Source: Paraburkholderia polaris (GTDB taxonomy: Bacteria; Pseudomonadota; Gammaproteobacteria; Burkholderiales; Burkholderiaceae). Taken from it: a stretch of DNA of 64,000 nt. Positions 54,605 through 62,934 of the stretch are shown in pieces. The position numbers and the translations under genes were made by a program. Under the pieces are notes generated by a model. The model made no database searches and had not been told where the DNA came from. It saw only the letters and a program-made list of their open reading frames with translations. The DNA is taken from NCBI RefSeq assembly GCF_012927345.1, contig NZ_JABBGJ010000010.1, positions 124,001-188,000 of the forward strand, written 5' to 3'. The first letter of the stretch is position 1. Every line of letters begins with the position of its first letter.

Positions 54605-55174
54605 TCAGTGCACCTCATAGCGGCCGTTGCCGGTGCCGACGATCGTCGCGCTCCCCACAGCCGAAAACAGCGTGATCTGCACGGGCACGTCGATCGCTTC
54701 GGTACCGAACACGACACGGCTCGGGTGCGAATCCGACCCAGGGTAATTGATCGTTACGCCGGTCACGCCGCCTTCCCAGTTGCGCGGCCCGAGCAGATCG
54801 TCACGCAGCGGACGCCAGCCGTCCTCGGTACGCAGATCGAAACGAAAGCCGCCGTCGAGCGGCTGCCAGGCGATCGGCCGTGCGCGCACCTGCGCTTCGT
54901 CGCCGGCCGATTCGAACAGCAGCGCGAGACGCTGCGCTTCTTCGTTCAGATCGGTGCGCGGGTTGCGGGTCATCGTCAGCGCTGTCAGCGATACCAGAAT
55001 GCCCGCGATCACCAGCACCACCATCATTTCCAGCAGCGTAAAACCCGCCGCACGCTTCGGGCCGCCTGCGCGTGGATCCCGCGGGTCGCGCACACGCGCG
55101 CCGGCGCACACCGTGCCCGGCAGTGGTGCCGTACACGGAGCGTCCACACAGGACTTGCAAGCGGACAGTCGCAT
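54605..55174 (-). CDS. gspH: Type II secretion minor pseudopilin H
   Basis: The product is 189 residues if started at the ATG at 55174. The cleavage site is KRAAG followed by FTLLEMMVVLVIAGILVSL. That gives an unusually long leader of about 44 residues with four Cys. An internal GTG, in VCAGARVRDPRD, would give a more usual leader, so the start is uncertain. Minor pseudopilin of the T2SS tip. Confidence 0.88.
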   Translation of the reverse strand: MRLSACKSCVDAPCTAPLPGTVCAGARVRDPRDPRAGGPKRAAGFTLLEMMVVLVIAGILVSLTALTMTRNPRTDLNEEAQRLALLFESAGDEAQVRARPIAWQPLDGGFRFDLRTEDGWRPLRDDLLGPRNWEGGVTGVTINYPGSDSHPSRVVFGTEAIDVPVQITLFSAVGSATIVGTGNGRYEVH

Positions 55175-55310
55175 AGTGCCGGCCACGAACGATCAACTAA
55201 AGATCAGAAAAACAATGAGTCGATAAGACGCGCGGTGGATCGCCAAAGAGCAGGGCGACCCGGCGCGCCTGATAAATCAACGGCGCTTAATGAACTACTC
55301 AACTACCGGA

Positions 55311-55775
55311 CTACTGCCACGAACCGATGTCGGCGTCGTTGCCTTCGCCGCCCGGTTTACCGTCTGCCCCATAGCTGAACACGTCGATTTCGCCATGCAC
55401 GCCCGGGTTCAGATACTGGTAGGTATTGCCCCACGGATCGTTCGGCAGACGTTCGAGGTAACCGCCGTCCTTCCAGTTGCTCGGCACCGGGTCCGTGGTC
55501 GGCTTTTCGATCAGCGCGCGCAGGCCTTGCTCTTGAGTCGGGTAACGCCCATTGTCGAGACGGTAGAGTTTCAGCGCCTGCATCACCGTGCCGATGTCCT
55601 GCTTGGCAGCCACGCGGCGCGCTTCGTCCGGACGGCTCATGATTTTCGGCACGATCAACGCAGCCAGAATGCCCAGAATCGCGATCACGACCATGATTTC
55701 AATCAGCGTAAAACCGCGTTGACGACGGCTGCGCGGACCCGCGATTTCGATACGGCGAGTGGTCGACAGTTGCAT
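55311..55775 (-). CDS. gspG: Type II secretion major pseudopilin G
   Basis: The product is 154 residues with leader ending SRRQRG followed by [21 protein letters not shown]. The C-terminal calcium-binding loop region is present ([40 protein letters not shown]). It is the main subunit of the pseudopilus piston. It is the first gene of the leftward G-H-I-J group. Confidence 0.96.
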   Translation of the reverse strand: MQLSTTRRIEIAGPRSRRQRGFTLIEIMVVIAILGILAALIVPKIMSRPDEARRVAAKQDIGTVMQALKLYRLDNGRYPTQEQGLRALIEKPTTDPVPSNWKDGGYLERLPNDPWGNTYQYLNPGVHGEIDVFSYGADGKPGGEGNDADIGSWQ

Positions 55776-56031
55776 AGCTTGCTACCTCTTTTCAGGTGAA
55801 ATTTTTGATCGGGCGGGATTCGCGTGTCAGGTAATCAGGGTGCCATTGAACACGCCCGGCCGGTCATTCTAATGTCATGTTCTTGAAGGGTTGCGACAAA
55901 ACGCCGGGCCGCCCCAAGTTTCCGCTCCGCAGGGAGCCCGTTGAGGGATCGCCCCCCTTCGGGGGCCTGGCACGAAGCGCCAGGTTAGGGGTGCTTTCCA
56001 CCAACGCAATTTTCACAATAGTCCGTACAAT

Positions 56032-56451
56032 ATGCGCATGAACGCCATTCAAATCCGCCTTCTGTCGCTCGCCCTGTTCGCCGTGTTTTGCGCGACGTTG
56101 ACCTACTGGGTCATCACGCTCTCCACGATGTCCGGCGCGCCGTTGCCCGCTGCCGCCGCGCATGCGCAGGTCTCGACCGAACAGGCCGCCACGCTGTTCG
56201 GCGGCCAGCTCACCCGCGGCGCCAACCAGGACGTGCATCTGTTCGGCATCCTCGCTTTGCGCGAAGGCGCTGCGGCCATCGTCAGCGTCGGCGGCGAACC
56301 GCCGCATGCGGTGTCGCTCGGCAGCACGCTCATGCAAGGCGCCAAACTCTCCGAGGTCCGCGCTCGCTCGATCATCATCGACCGCAATGGCGCGCATTCC
56401 GAAGTGTTCCTGCCGGCCAATCCCGCAGGTCCTACCATCTACGTGCGCTGA
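56032..56451 (+). CDS. gspC: Type II secretion system protein C
   Basis: The product is 139 residues from the ATG at 56032 (or 56038). One membrane helix (LLSLALFAVFCATLTYWVITL) precedes a periplasmic HR domain (ATLFGGQLTRGANQDVHLFGILALREGAAAIVSVGGEPPHAVSLG) that binds the GspD N-domain. It lacks the C-terminal PDZ or coiled coil of longer homologues, as is common in Burkholderiaceae. It is transcribed opposite to all other gsp genes here. Confidence 0.9.
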   Translation: MRMNAIQIRLLSLALFAVFCATLTYWVITLSTMSGAPLPAAAAHAQVSTEQAATLFGGQLTRGANQDVHLFGILALREGAAAIVSVGGEPPHAVSLGSTLMQGAKLSEVRARSIIIDRNGAHSEVFLPANPAGPTIYVR

Positions 56452-56469
56452 CTCAAGCGTTCTGCCTAA

Positions 56470-56640
56470 GCCGTTCTGCAAGCTTCAGCTGATTGCGCCA
56501 TCCGACGCAATTGCCACATGCGGTGGCGCTGCGATTTGCTACATGCGGTCGCCACGCTTGCCACAGCAGGTTCCCCATGCGGCTGCCACCGTGTGGTTGC
56601 CACTGCGGTGGCAACATCAACCGCCGCAGCCCTGCCATCG
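56470..56640. repeat. Degenerate TTGCCAC/TGCGG repeats between gspC and gspF
   Basis: Several copies of TTGCCACATGCGG-like units occur (near 56509, 56535, 56560, 56595), including CACATGCGGTGGC and TTGCCACTGCGGTGGCAA. GCCAC and GTGGC blocks could pair in several ways. No gene or clear terminator is seen in this convergent gap. Confidence 0.55.
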
Positions 56641-56655
56641 AAGCCCCTCACCGCC

Positions 56656-57873
56656 TTACTGCACCAGGTTGTTCAACTCGATGATCGGCAGCATCACCGC
56701 CAGCACGATCACCAGCACCACACCTCCCATCGCCAGAATCAGCAACGGCTCGAGCAGGCTCGTCAGGAACATCGTGCGACGCTCCAACTCACGTGCTTCG
56801 CCGTCTGCTGCACGGTCGAGCATGGTCGTCACGTCGCCGGTTGCTTCACCCGAACGGATCAGGTGCACCAGCACCGGCGGAAACGTCTTCGTATTGCCCA
56901 GCGCGCGCGACAGGGACGTGCCTTCGCGCACACGCACGATCGCATCGTCGATGTTTTCACGCATCGCGTTGTTGCTGAGCGTTTCGGCGGCGGCTTGCAG
57001 CGCACGCAGAATCGGCACGCCCGCTGCCGTCAGAATGCCTAGCGTGCTGGCAAAGCGCACCGTGTTATAGCCGCGCACGAGTTTGCCGAGCAGCGGGGCG
57101 GTCAACAGCCACCGGTCGAAAGCGAGGCGCGGGCCGGGCTGCTTCAGGATCGAGCGCACCAGATACACCAGCGCGACCACACCGATCAGCATCGCCCACC
57201 ACCAGTGCCGCACGAAACCGGACAGCGCCATCATCATGATGGTGAGAATCGGCAGTTGCTGTTTGGTGCTGGCGAACACGTTCACCACTTGCGGCACCAC
57301 GTAGCTCAACAGAAACGTGACGATGCCGAAGGCGATGAGGGTTACGATCGCCGGATACGTGAACGCGAGCACGATCTTTTGCTTGAGCGCGTTGCGTTGC
57401 TCGATGTAGTCGGCGAGCCGCGAGAGCACGAGACCGAGCTTCCCGGTATGTTCACCGGCCGCGACCAGCGCGCGATAGATCTCGGGGAAATCTTTAGGAT
57501 GCTGCGTCAGCGCATTCGCGAGCGAATGGCCGCCGAGCACTTCAGCGCGAATCGACGCCATCAGTTCGCGGATGTAATCACGCTCTGATTGTTCGGTCAG
57601 CACTGAAAGCGCTTCGTCGAGCGGCAAGCCGGCAATCAGCAGGCTGGCCAGTTGACGCGTGAGAATCGCCTGCTCGCGCTGCGACAAGCGCCGTCCCAGC
57701 GACAAGCGCTGATTACGCTCGCCACGGGTGCGTGTCGCAGCCGGCTCGACGACGAGCGGCGTCAGTCCTTGCGAACGCAGATTGGTCCGCGCGCCGCGTG
57801 CGCTGTCCGCGTCGAGCACGCCTTTTTGCGCCTTGCCCGCCGCATCGATCGCTTCGAAACGAAATGCCGGCAT
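56656..57873 (-). CDS. gspF: Type II secretion inner-membrane protein F
   Basis: The product is 405 residues, with two repeated T2SSF domains and three membrane helices, typical of GspF. Visible motifs include GLPLDEALSVLTEQSE and GVPILRALQAAAETL. It forms the platform with GspE, L and M. It starts 4 bp after gspE. Confidence 0.95.
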   Translation of the reverse strand: MPAFRFEAIDAAGKAQKGVLDADSARGARTNLRSQGLTPLVVEPAATRTRGERNQRLSLGRRLSQREQAILTRQLASLLIAGLPLDEALSVLTEQSERDYIRELMASIRAEVLGGHSLANALTQHPKDFPEIYRALVAAGEHTGKLGLVLSRLADYIEQRNALKQKIVLAFTYPAIVTLIAFGIVTFLLSYVVPQVVNVFASTKQQLPILTIMMMALSGFVRHWWWAMLIGVVALVYLVRSILKQPGPRLAFDRWLLTAPLLGKLVRGYNTVRFASTLGILTAAGVPILRALQAAAETLSNNAMRENIDDAIVRVREGTSLSRALGNTKTFPPVLVHLIRSGEATGDVTTMLDRAADGEARELERRTMFLTSLLEPLLILAMGGVVLVIVLAVMLPIIELNNLVQ

Positions 57874-57877
57874 GACC

Positions 57878-59428
57878 TTATGCTCCGCCCGTCACGCGGA
57901 TCACTTCTTCGAGCGACGTCAGCCCGGAGGCGAGCCAGCGGTCCGCGTCTTCGCGCAGCGTGCGCATGCCTTGCGCGCGGCCCGACGCAAGAATTTCCGC
58001 ATCGGATGCGTTGCGGTGAACCAGTGAGCGGATTTCGTCGTCGATCAGCAGCAGTTCGTACACGCCGCGTCGGCCTGCGTAGCCGGACTGCCCGCACTTC
58101 TCGCAACCGACCGGGTGCCAGCGCACGCTGCCATCTTCTTCGACGCGTTCTTCGCGGCACACCGGGCACAAGCGCCGCACCAGCCGCTGCGCCAGCACGC
58201 CAAGCAGCGACGACGCCAGCAAATACGGCTCGACGCCCATGTCGGTCAAACGCGTCACCGCGGATGCCGCATCGTTCGTGTGCAGCGTCGCCAGCACAAG
58301 GTGGCCCGTCAGCGATGCCTGCACCGCGATCTGCGCGGTTTCCAGGTCGCGGATTTCACCGATCATGATGACGTCCGGGTCCTGCCGCAGAATCGAGCGC
58401 AGTGCCCGCGCGAAGGTCATGCCGATCCGCTCGTTGACCTGCGTCTGGCCGATGCCGGACAGGTCGTATTCGATCGGGTCTTCGACCGTCATGATGTTGG
58501 TCGTCGCGGTTTCGAGGCGCGACATCGACGCGTACAGCGTGGTCGTCTTACCCGAGCCGGTCGGGCCGGTCACCAGCACGATGCCGTGCGGCTTGCCAAT
58601 CAGCTTGTCGAATTTGACGAGCGTGTCGGGCGCCATACCGAGGGCTTCGAGATTCAGGCGCGATGCGTCCTTTTCCAGCAGACGCAGCACCGCGCGTTCG
58701 CCGTGACCTGTGGGCAGTGTCGAGACACGCACGTCGACCGGGCGTCCGCCGACGCGCAGCGTGATACGGCCGTCCTGCGGCAGACGCTTCTCGGCAATAT
58801 CGAGTTGCGCCATGATCTTGATCCGCGAGATCAGCGCGCCGTGCAGCGCTTTTTTCGGCCGCACGACATCGCGCAACGTGCCGTCGACGCGAAAGCGCAC
58901 CACCGATGAAGTCTCGAAAGGCTCGATGTGAATATCCGAGGCCTGTTCGCGCGCCGCTTGCGTGAGCAGCGCGTTGATCATGCGGATGATCGGCGCGTCG
59001 TCTTCCGATTCGAGCAGATCCTCGACCTCGGGAATGTCCTGCATCAGGCGCGACAGATCGACTTCGCCTTCCACTTCGCCAACCACCTGCGCCGCGCTGC
59101 CATCCTGGCGCGCATAGGCCTGGTTGATCGCCTGGGCAAGTTCGTCAGCCGACACACGCACGACGGACAATGCGCCGAAGTTGCGCGCGACTTCGGCAAG
59201 CGCCGCGTCATTGGTGCGTTCGCTGATCCACACTTCGAGGCTGTCAGCGTGCTGATGCGCGACCAGAATCTGGCCGCTGCGGGCGAAGCCGTAGGGCACG
59301 AGGCGCGCGGCGACCGCCGACGGCGCGATGCGTTCGGCATGCTCCGCCACGACTGCGGGCGGAATCGCCGAGGCTTGCGTCGCTGTCCGCAACCCGGAAG
59401 CTGACGGCGGCGTGGACGGCGTGCTCAC
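57878..59428 (-). CDS. gspE: Type II secretion ATPase E
   Basis: The product is 516 residues from a GTG at 59428 that overlaps the gspD stop. The ATPase drives pseudopilus assembly. Walker A is TGPTGSGKTTTLYASM, the Asp and His boxes are DPIEYDLSGIGQTQ and LTGHLVLATLHTNDA, and the tetracysteine zinc motif is intact: CPVC near LCPVCREERV and CEKCG near VGCEKCGQSGY. Length fits GspE. Confidence 0.96.
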   Translation of the reverse strand: MSTPSTPPSASGLRTATQASAIPPAVVAEHAERIAPSAVAARLVPYGFARSGQILVAHQHADSLEVWISERTNDAALAEVARNFGALSVVRVSADELAQAINQAYARQDGSAAQVVGEVEGEVDLSRLMQDIPEVEDLLESEDDAPIIRMINALLTQAAREQASDIHIEPFETSSVVRFRVDGTLRDVVRPKKALHGALISRIKIMAQLDIAEKRLPQDGRITLRVGGRPVDVRVSTLPTGHGERAVLRLLEKDASRLNLEALGMAPDTLVKFDKLIGKPHGIVLVTGPTGSGKTTTLYASMSRLETATTNIMTVEDPIEYDLSGIGQTQVNERIGMTFARALRSILRQDPDVIMIGEIRDLETAQIAVQASLTGHLVLATLHTNDAASAVTRLTDMGVEPYLLASSLLGVLAQRLVRRLCPVCREERVEEDGSVRWHPVGCEKCGQSGYAGRRGVYELLLIDDEIRSLVHRNASDAEILASGRAQGMRTLREDADRWLASGLTSLEEVIRVTGGA

Positions 59429-61830
59429 GGCTGCACTCCAGGCGACGCGGTGGACGGTACCGGGTTCGTCTGCACAGCGCCGCCATTCGTGACAGGGTTC
59501 GTCTGCACAACGCCACCGTTCGTGACAGGGTTCGTCTGCACAGTGCCGCCGTTCGTGATGACAGGGTTCGTCTGTACAGCGCCGCCGTTTGTGACCGGCG
59601 CCGGAGCAGAAACTGGCGGTGCCATCATCTGCTGACGGCGCATATTGTTCAGATCGAACAAGTTCATCGCGGGCGAGCCACCCTGGCTGGGGCCGATCGG
59701 CATCGGCGGCACAACCGGATCGTCCTTATCCTTGATCAGGTTGTTGTCCGACTTGTACGCACCCTGCACGCCCTGGATGTAGTCGTAACGGTTCGCCGTC
59801 ACGGCCTGCGCGGTATCGCGATCGTTGATGATCACGGGGCGCAGGAACACCATCAGGTTGGTCTTGTTGCGGGTCTTCTGTTCCGAGCGGAACAACTGCC
59901 CGATCCACGGGATATCGCCCAGCAGCGGCACCTTGCTGTTGCTGACCTGGTAGTTGTCCTGCATCAGGCCGCCCAGCACGATGATCTCGCCGTTATCGGC
60001 AAGTACCGTCGACTGGATCGAACGCTTGGTGAACTCCGGGCCGGCGGGGTTGGTCGTCGCGTTGGTCGTGCCGTTCACGATCGCCGAGTCTTCCGTGTAG
60101 AGCTGCAGCTTGAGAATCCCGCCTTCGGTGATCTGCGGTTTCACGTGCAGCGTCAGACCGACGTCGACGCGGTCGTAGGTATTGAACGCCGAGGTCGCGG
60201 TGGAGCTCGAGAGGTTCGAATACGAACCGGTCTGGATCGGCACGTTCGTGCCGACGACGATCTTGGCTTCCTCGTTGTCAAGCGTGATGAGGTTAGGCGT
60301 CGACAGCACGTTCGCGTCAGCGGTCTGCGACAGCGCCTGCAGCAGCGCGCCGAGCCCCTGTACGCCGAAAATGTTGTGCACCCAGCCGACGTTGAGGCCC
60401 TGCTGGAGCTGCTGGGTTGCGAGCGCAGCACCGAGACCGCCAGTCGCCGCGGCCGCCGTGAGATTAATGATGCTGTTGCCGTTGCCGGTCGCCAGGTTGG
60501 TGCCGGCAAAGGTCGAACCGTTCGCGACCTGCCACTGAATGCCGAGATTGGCGTTCGTATTCGAGTTCAGTTCGACGATCAGCGCCTCGAGATAGACCTG
60601 CGCACGCCGCGCGTCGAGCTGGTCGATCACCGCCCGCAGGTTGCGGTACACCGGCTCGGACGCCGTGATGATCAGCGAGTTGGTCGCGGCGTCCGCCTGG
60701 ATCATGCCGCCTGGCTGATTGTCGTCGCTCTTGCTCTTGTCGCTCCCGATCAGGTCGCCGGAACCGGAACCGCTCGAGCCGTATCCTCCCCCGCTGCCGC
60801 CCATCGGCGACGCCGTCGAGCTGCTTCCAAGTCCGCCCGACGGCAGCGGCGGCGTACCCGACGTGCCCGTCGAATTACCGCCCAATCCACCACCGCCGCC
60901 GTTCTGGTTGAACGAATTCGCTTCGTTCGAGCCGCCCGACGAGCCGGTGTCGCCCCCTTTCCCGAGCATCCCGCGCAGGGTCTTCGCGAGTCTCGTCGCG
61001 TCCGCATTGCGCAGTTGCACGACGTGCATATTGCCGGGCAGGGTGGTCGGCGCGTCGAGTTCCTTCGCCAACTGCTTCGCCGCCGCGAGCCGGCCGCCGT
61101 TCGACGCACGGATCAGCAGCGAGTTGGTGCGCGGGTCCGCGGTGATCGACACCTTCAGCGTCGCGTCGGTGCTACCGATCGCGCCGGGATCGAGCATCTT
61201 GGTCAGTTGCGCGGCGATATCGATCGCGTTCGCGTTCTTCACCGGCACCACCGACACCGACTGGCCCGCAGCCGTATCGATCCCCGCAATGATCTGAGCA
61301 ATGCGCCGCACGTTGTCGGCGTAATCGGTCACGACAATGGTGTTGTTGGCCGGGTAGGCTGCGACCGTATTGTTCGGCGAGATCAGCGGACGCAAAACCG
61401 GCAGCAGGTTGTTGGCCGATTCGTTCTTCAGCACGAACACCTGCGTGACCACCTGATCGCCGCGCGCCACAGGCGCATTGCCGATGTAGGTCGGCACGCC
61501 TTGCAGCTTGGCATCGGCCTCGGGCACGACCTTCAGCACGCCGTGGTCTTGCACCAGCGCAAAGCCCTGCATCCGCAAAGCGGATTGCAAGGTCTTCAGT
61601 GCCTGGTCTTCAGGCACCGCATTTTCCGACACGAGGTTCAGCTGACCCTTCACGCGTGGGTCGACGATGATCGTTTTGCCGGTTGCCGCGCCAATCGCCT
61701 TGGCCACCTGGTCGATATCGGCGTTCACGAAGTTGAGTGTCACCTGTGCCTGTGCTGCCTGCGCGGTGATCAATCCAGCCACCAGCAGCGCCGTTGCGAC
61801 GCGACGCAATGCCATACGATTTCTTCTCAT
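59425..61830 (-). CDS. gspD: Type II secretion secretin D
   Basis: The product is 801 residues from MRRNRMALRRVATALLVAGL at 61830 (or MALRR at 61815); a longer in-frame extension is rejected. After the signal peptide (cleaved near AQAAQA) come N0-N3 domains, the secretin core (RSIQSTVLADNGEIIVLGGLM) and a C-terminal tail. An N3-domain loop is a Gly/Ser/Asn-rich insertion of about 80 residues, and the C-terminus has tandem 11-residue repeats. It forms the outer-membrane channel. Confidence 0.95.
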   Translation of the reverse strand: MRRNRMALRRVATALLVAGLITAQAAQAQVTLNFVNADIDQVAKAIGAATGKTIIVDPRVKGQLNLVSENAVPEDQALKTLQSALRMQGFALVQDHGVLKVVPEADAKLQGVPTYIGNAPVARGDQVVTQVFVLKNESANNLLPVLRPLISPNNTVAAYPANNTIVVTDYADNVRRIAQIIAGIDTAAGQSVSVVPVKNANAIDIAAQLTKMLDPGAIGSTDATLKVSITADPRTNSLLIRASNGGRLAAAKQLAKELDAPTTLPGNMHVVQLRNADATRLAKTLRGMLGKGGDTGSSGGSNEANSFNQNGGGGGLGGNSTGTSGTPPLPSGGLGSSSTASPMGGSGGGYGSSGSGSGDLIGSDKSKSDDNQPGGMIQADAATNSLIITASEPVYRNLRAVIDQLDARRAQVYLEALIVELNSNTNANLGIQWQVANGSTFAGTNLATGNGNSIINLTAAAATGGLGAALATQQLQQGLNVGWVHNIFGVQGLGALLQALSQTADANVLSTPNLITLDNEEAKIVVGTNVPIQTGSYSNLSSSTATSAFNTYDRVDVGLTLHVKPQITEGGILKLQLYTEDSAIVNGTTNATTNPAGPEFTKRSIQSTVLADNGEIIVLGGLMQDNYQVSNSKVPLLGDIPWIGQLFRSEQKTRNKTNLMVFLRPVIINDRDTAQAVTANRYDYIQGVQGAYKSDNNLIKDKDDPVVPPMPIGPSQGGSPAMNLFDLNNMRRQQMMAPPVSAPAPVTNGGAVQTNPVITNGGTVQTNPVTNGGVVQTNPVTNGGAVQTNPVPSTASPGVQP
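59458..59595 (-). repeat. Tandem 33-bp repeats at the gspD 3' end
   Basis: Four units encode VTNGGAVQTNP-like 11-mers (AVQTNPVI, TVQTNP, VVQTNP, AVQTNP). One unit is 3 bp longer. Nucleotide identity between units is very high, so recent duplication or slippage is likely. Confidence 0.92.
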
Positions 61831-62139
61831 GGAATGTGGGATCGATGCCGACGGCCACAGCCGTCGACGGTCATGCGCTGCGAACATTTGAGCAGGCCGC
61901 CGCCCTGTCGGTCTGCCAGCCAGCCTCATAGGCGATCAACGCCCCGGATGCCGACCATCCAATGTCCGAAAAAAATGAACAGTAACAGTTTTTCATGTCG
62001 GATTTGTCACAAAACAAACGGCTCCGTGCGATTACTCTAGAGACCGTTACGAACTGTCAATCAATTGAAAGCAATGAGCTTCTGTGCGCCGAGCCGCAGA
62101 AGCGCTTCGTTTTACGCGTGATTATGTCGGTTAGCCAAC
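61831..62139. other. gspD-lytic transglycosylase gap, left part
   Basis: This part carries the gspD leader and an AT-richer stretch. No gene is evident. A small inverted repeat (AGCTTCTGTGCG around GCCGCAGAAGC near 62085) is present. Confidence 0.4.
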
Positions 62140-62167
62140 TTGACGCGTGTAGGTCTGCCGGTATGAT
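62140..62167 (+). promoter_or_regulatory. Strong sigma-70 promoter upstream of the transglycosylase gene
   Basis: TTGACG (62140-62145) and TATGAT (62162-62167) are spaced 16 bp apart. The predicted start near 62174 leaves a leader of about 170 nt before the ATG at 62344. Confidence 0.65.
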
Positions 62168-62343
62168 ACGAGCCGTTCGAGGTGCTGGTTGCGACTTGCT
62201 GACACGGGTTTTCCCCGATGCCCGACAAAGGCCCGGCCAGCGAGCCTTACCGGCTTCCAGCGACTGAACTATGGCCGATGTGATGCCTTACCAAACCTTA
62301 CCCTTGCGAGTTGTTTAGTCGTCTTGACCGATCTTCTGGACTG

Positions 62344-62790
62344 ATGAAAAGAGCCTTCGTCACCGTCGCCGCAGGACTTGCCGTGCTGGTTGCAGCAGGG
62401 TCCGCACGCGCCGACTGCTTTGACGCGGCGGCAGGATACCAGAAGGTCAACCCCCTGATTCTGCGCGCAATTGCGTGGCAAGAGTCACACAATCGACCGG
62501 ATGCGTTGCATAAGAACGCCAACGGCTCGACCGACTACGGCCTGATGCAGATCAACTCCGTTCATCTGCCCACGCTCGCCCAGTACGGCATCTCGCAAGG
62601 CACGCTGATGGAGCCTTGCAAGAACGTCTATATAGCAGCATGGCATCTGCGCCGCCAGATGAACAAGTACGGCAATACCTGGCAGGCGGTCGGTGCGTAT
62701 CACTCCGAGACGCCGGCGCTGCGTGATAAATACGCGCAGCAAATTGCCGCAATCCTGCGCCAGTGGAATCTGATGCCGGCTGCACGCTGA
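62344..62790 (+). CDS. Periplasmic lytic transglycosylase (SLT domain, IagB-like)
   Basis: The product is 148 residues with a signal peptide ending GSARA. The SLT fold shows the catalytic Glu in IAWQESHNRP, then NGSTDYGLMQINSVHLPTL and AWHLRRQMNKYGNTWQAVGAYHS. Single-domain transglycosylases of this size open gaps in peptidoglycan, often for secretion machines or pili; the T2SS cluster ends 514 bp upstream, though in the opposite orientation. Confidence 0.9.
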   Translation: MKRAFVTVAAGLAVLVAAGSARADCFDAAAGYQKVNPLILRAIAWQESHNRPDALHKNANGSTDYGLMQINSVHLPTLAQYGISQGTLMEPCKNVYIAAWHLRRQMNKYGNTWQAVGAYHSETPALRDKYAQQIAAILRQWNLMPAAR

Positions 62791-62934
62791 GCAGTCCCCG
62801 CCACGCACCCGTTTCCCGTTTGATGCACAATGCGGCTTCGTGCTGCCGCCGGTGTTCGGCCATCTTCTGGCCCCGGAGTCATGCGACCCCAAGCCCGGCA
62901 CGCCCTCCAATCCTCTTGTCTTTCCGTACTTGCG

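Noticed and set aside
55864-56031. Terminator or small RNA between gspG and gspC
   Set aside because: GCCCCCCTTCGGGGGC is a hairpin, but it lacks a T tract and a promoter and lies in a divergent gap where it would not end either gene.
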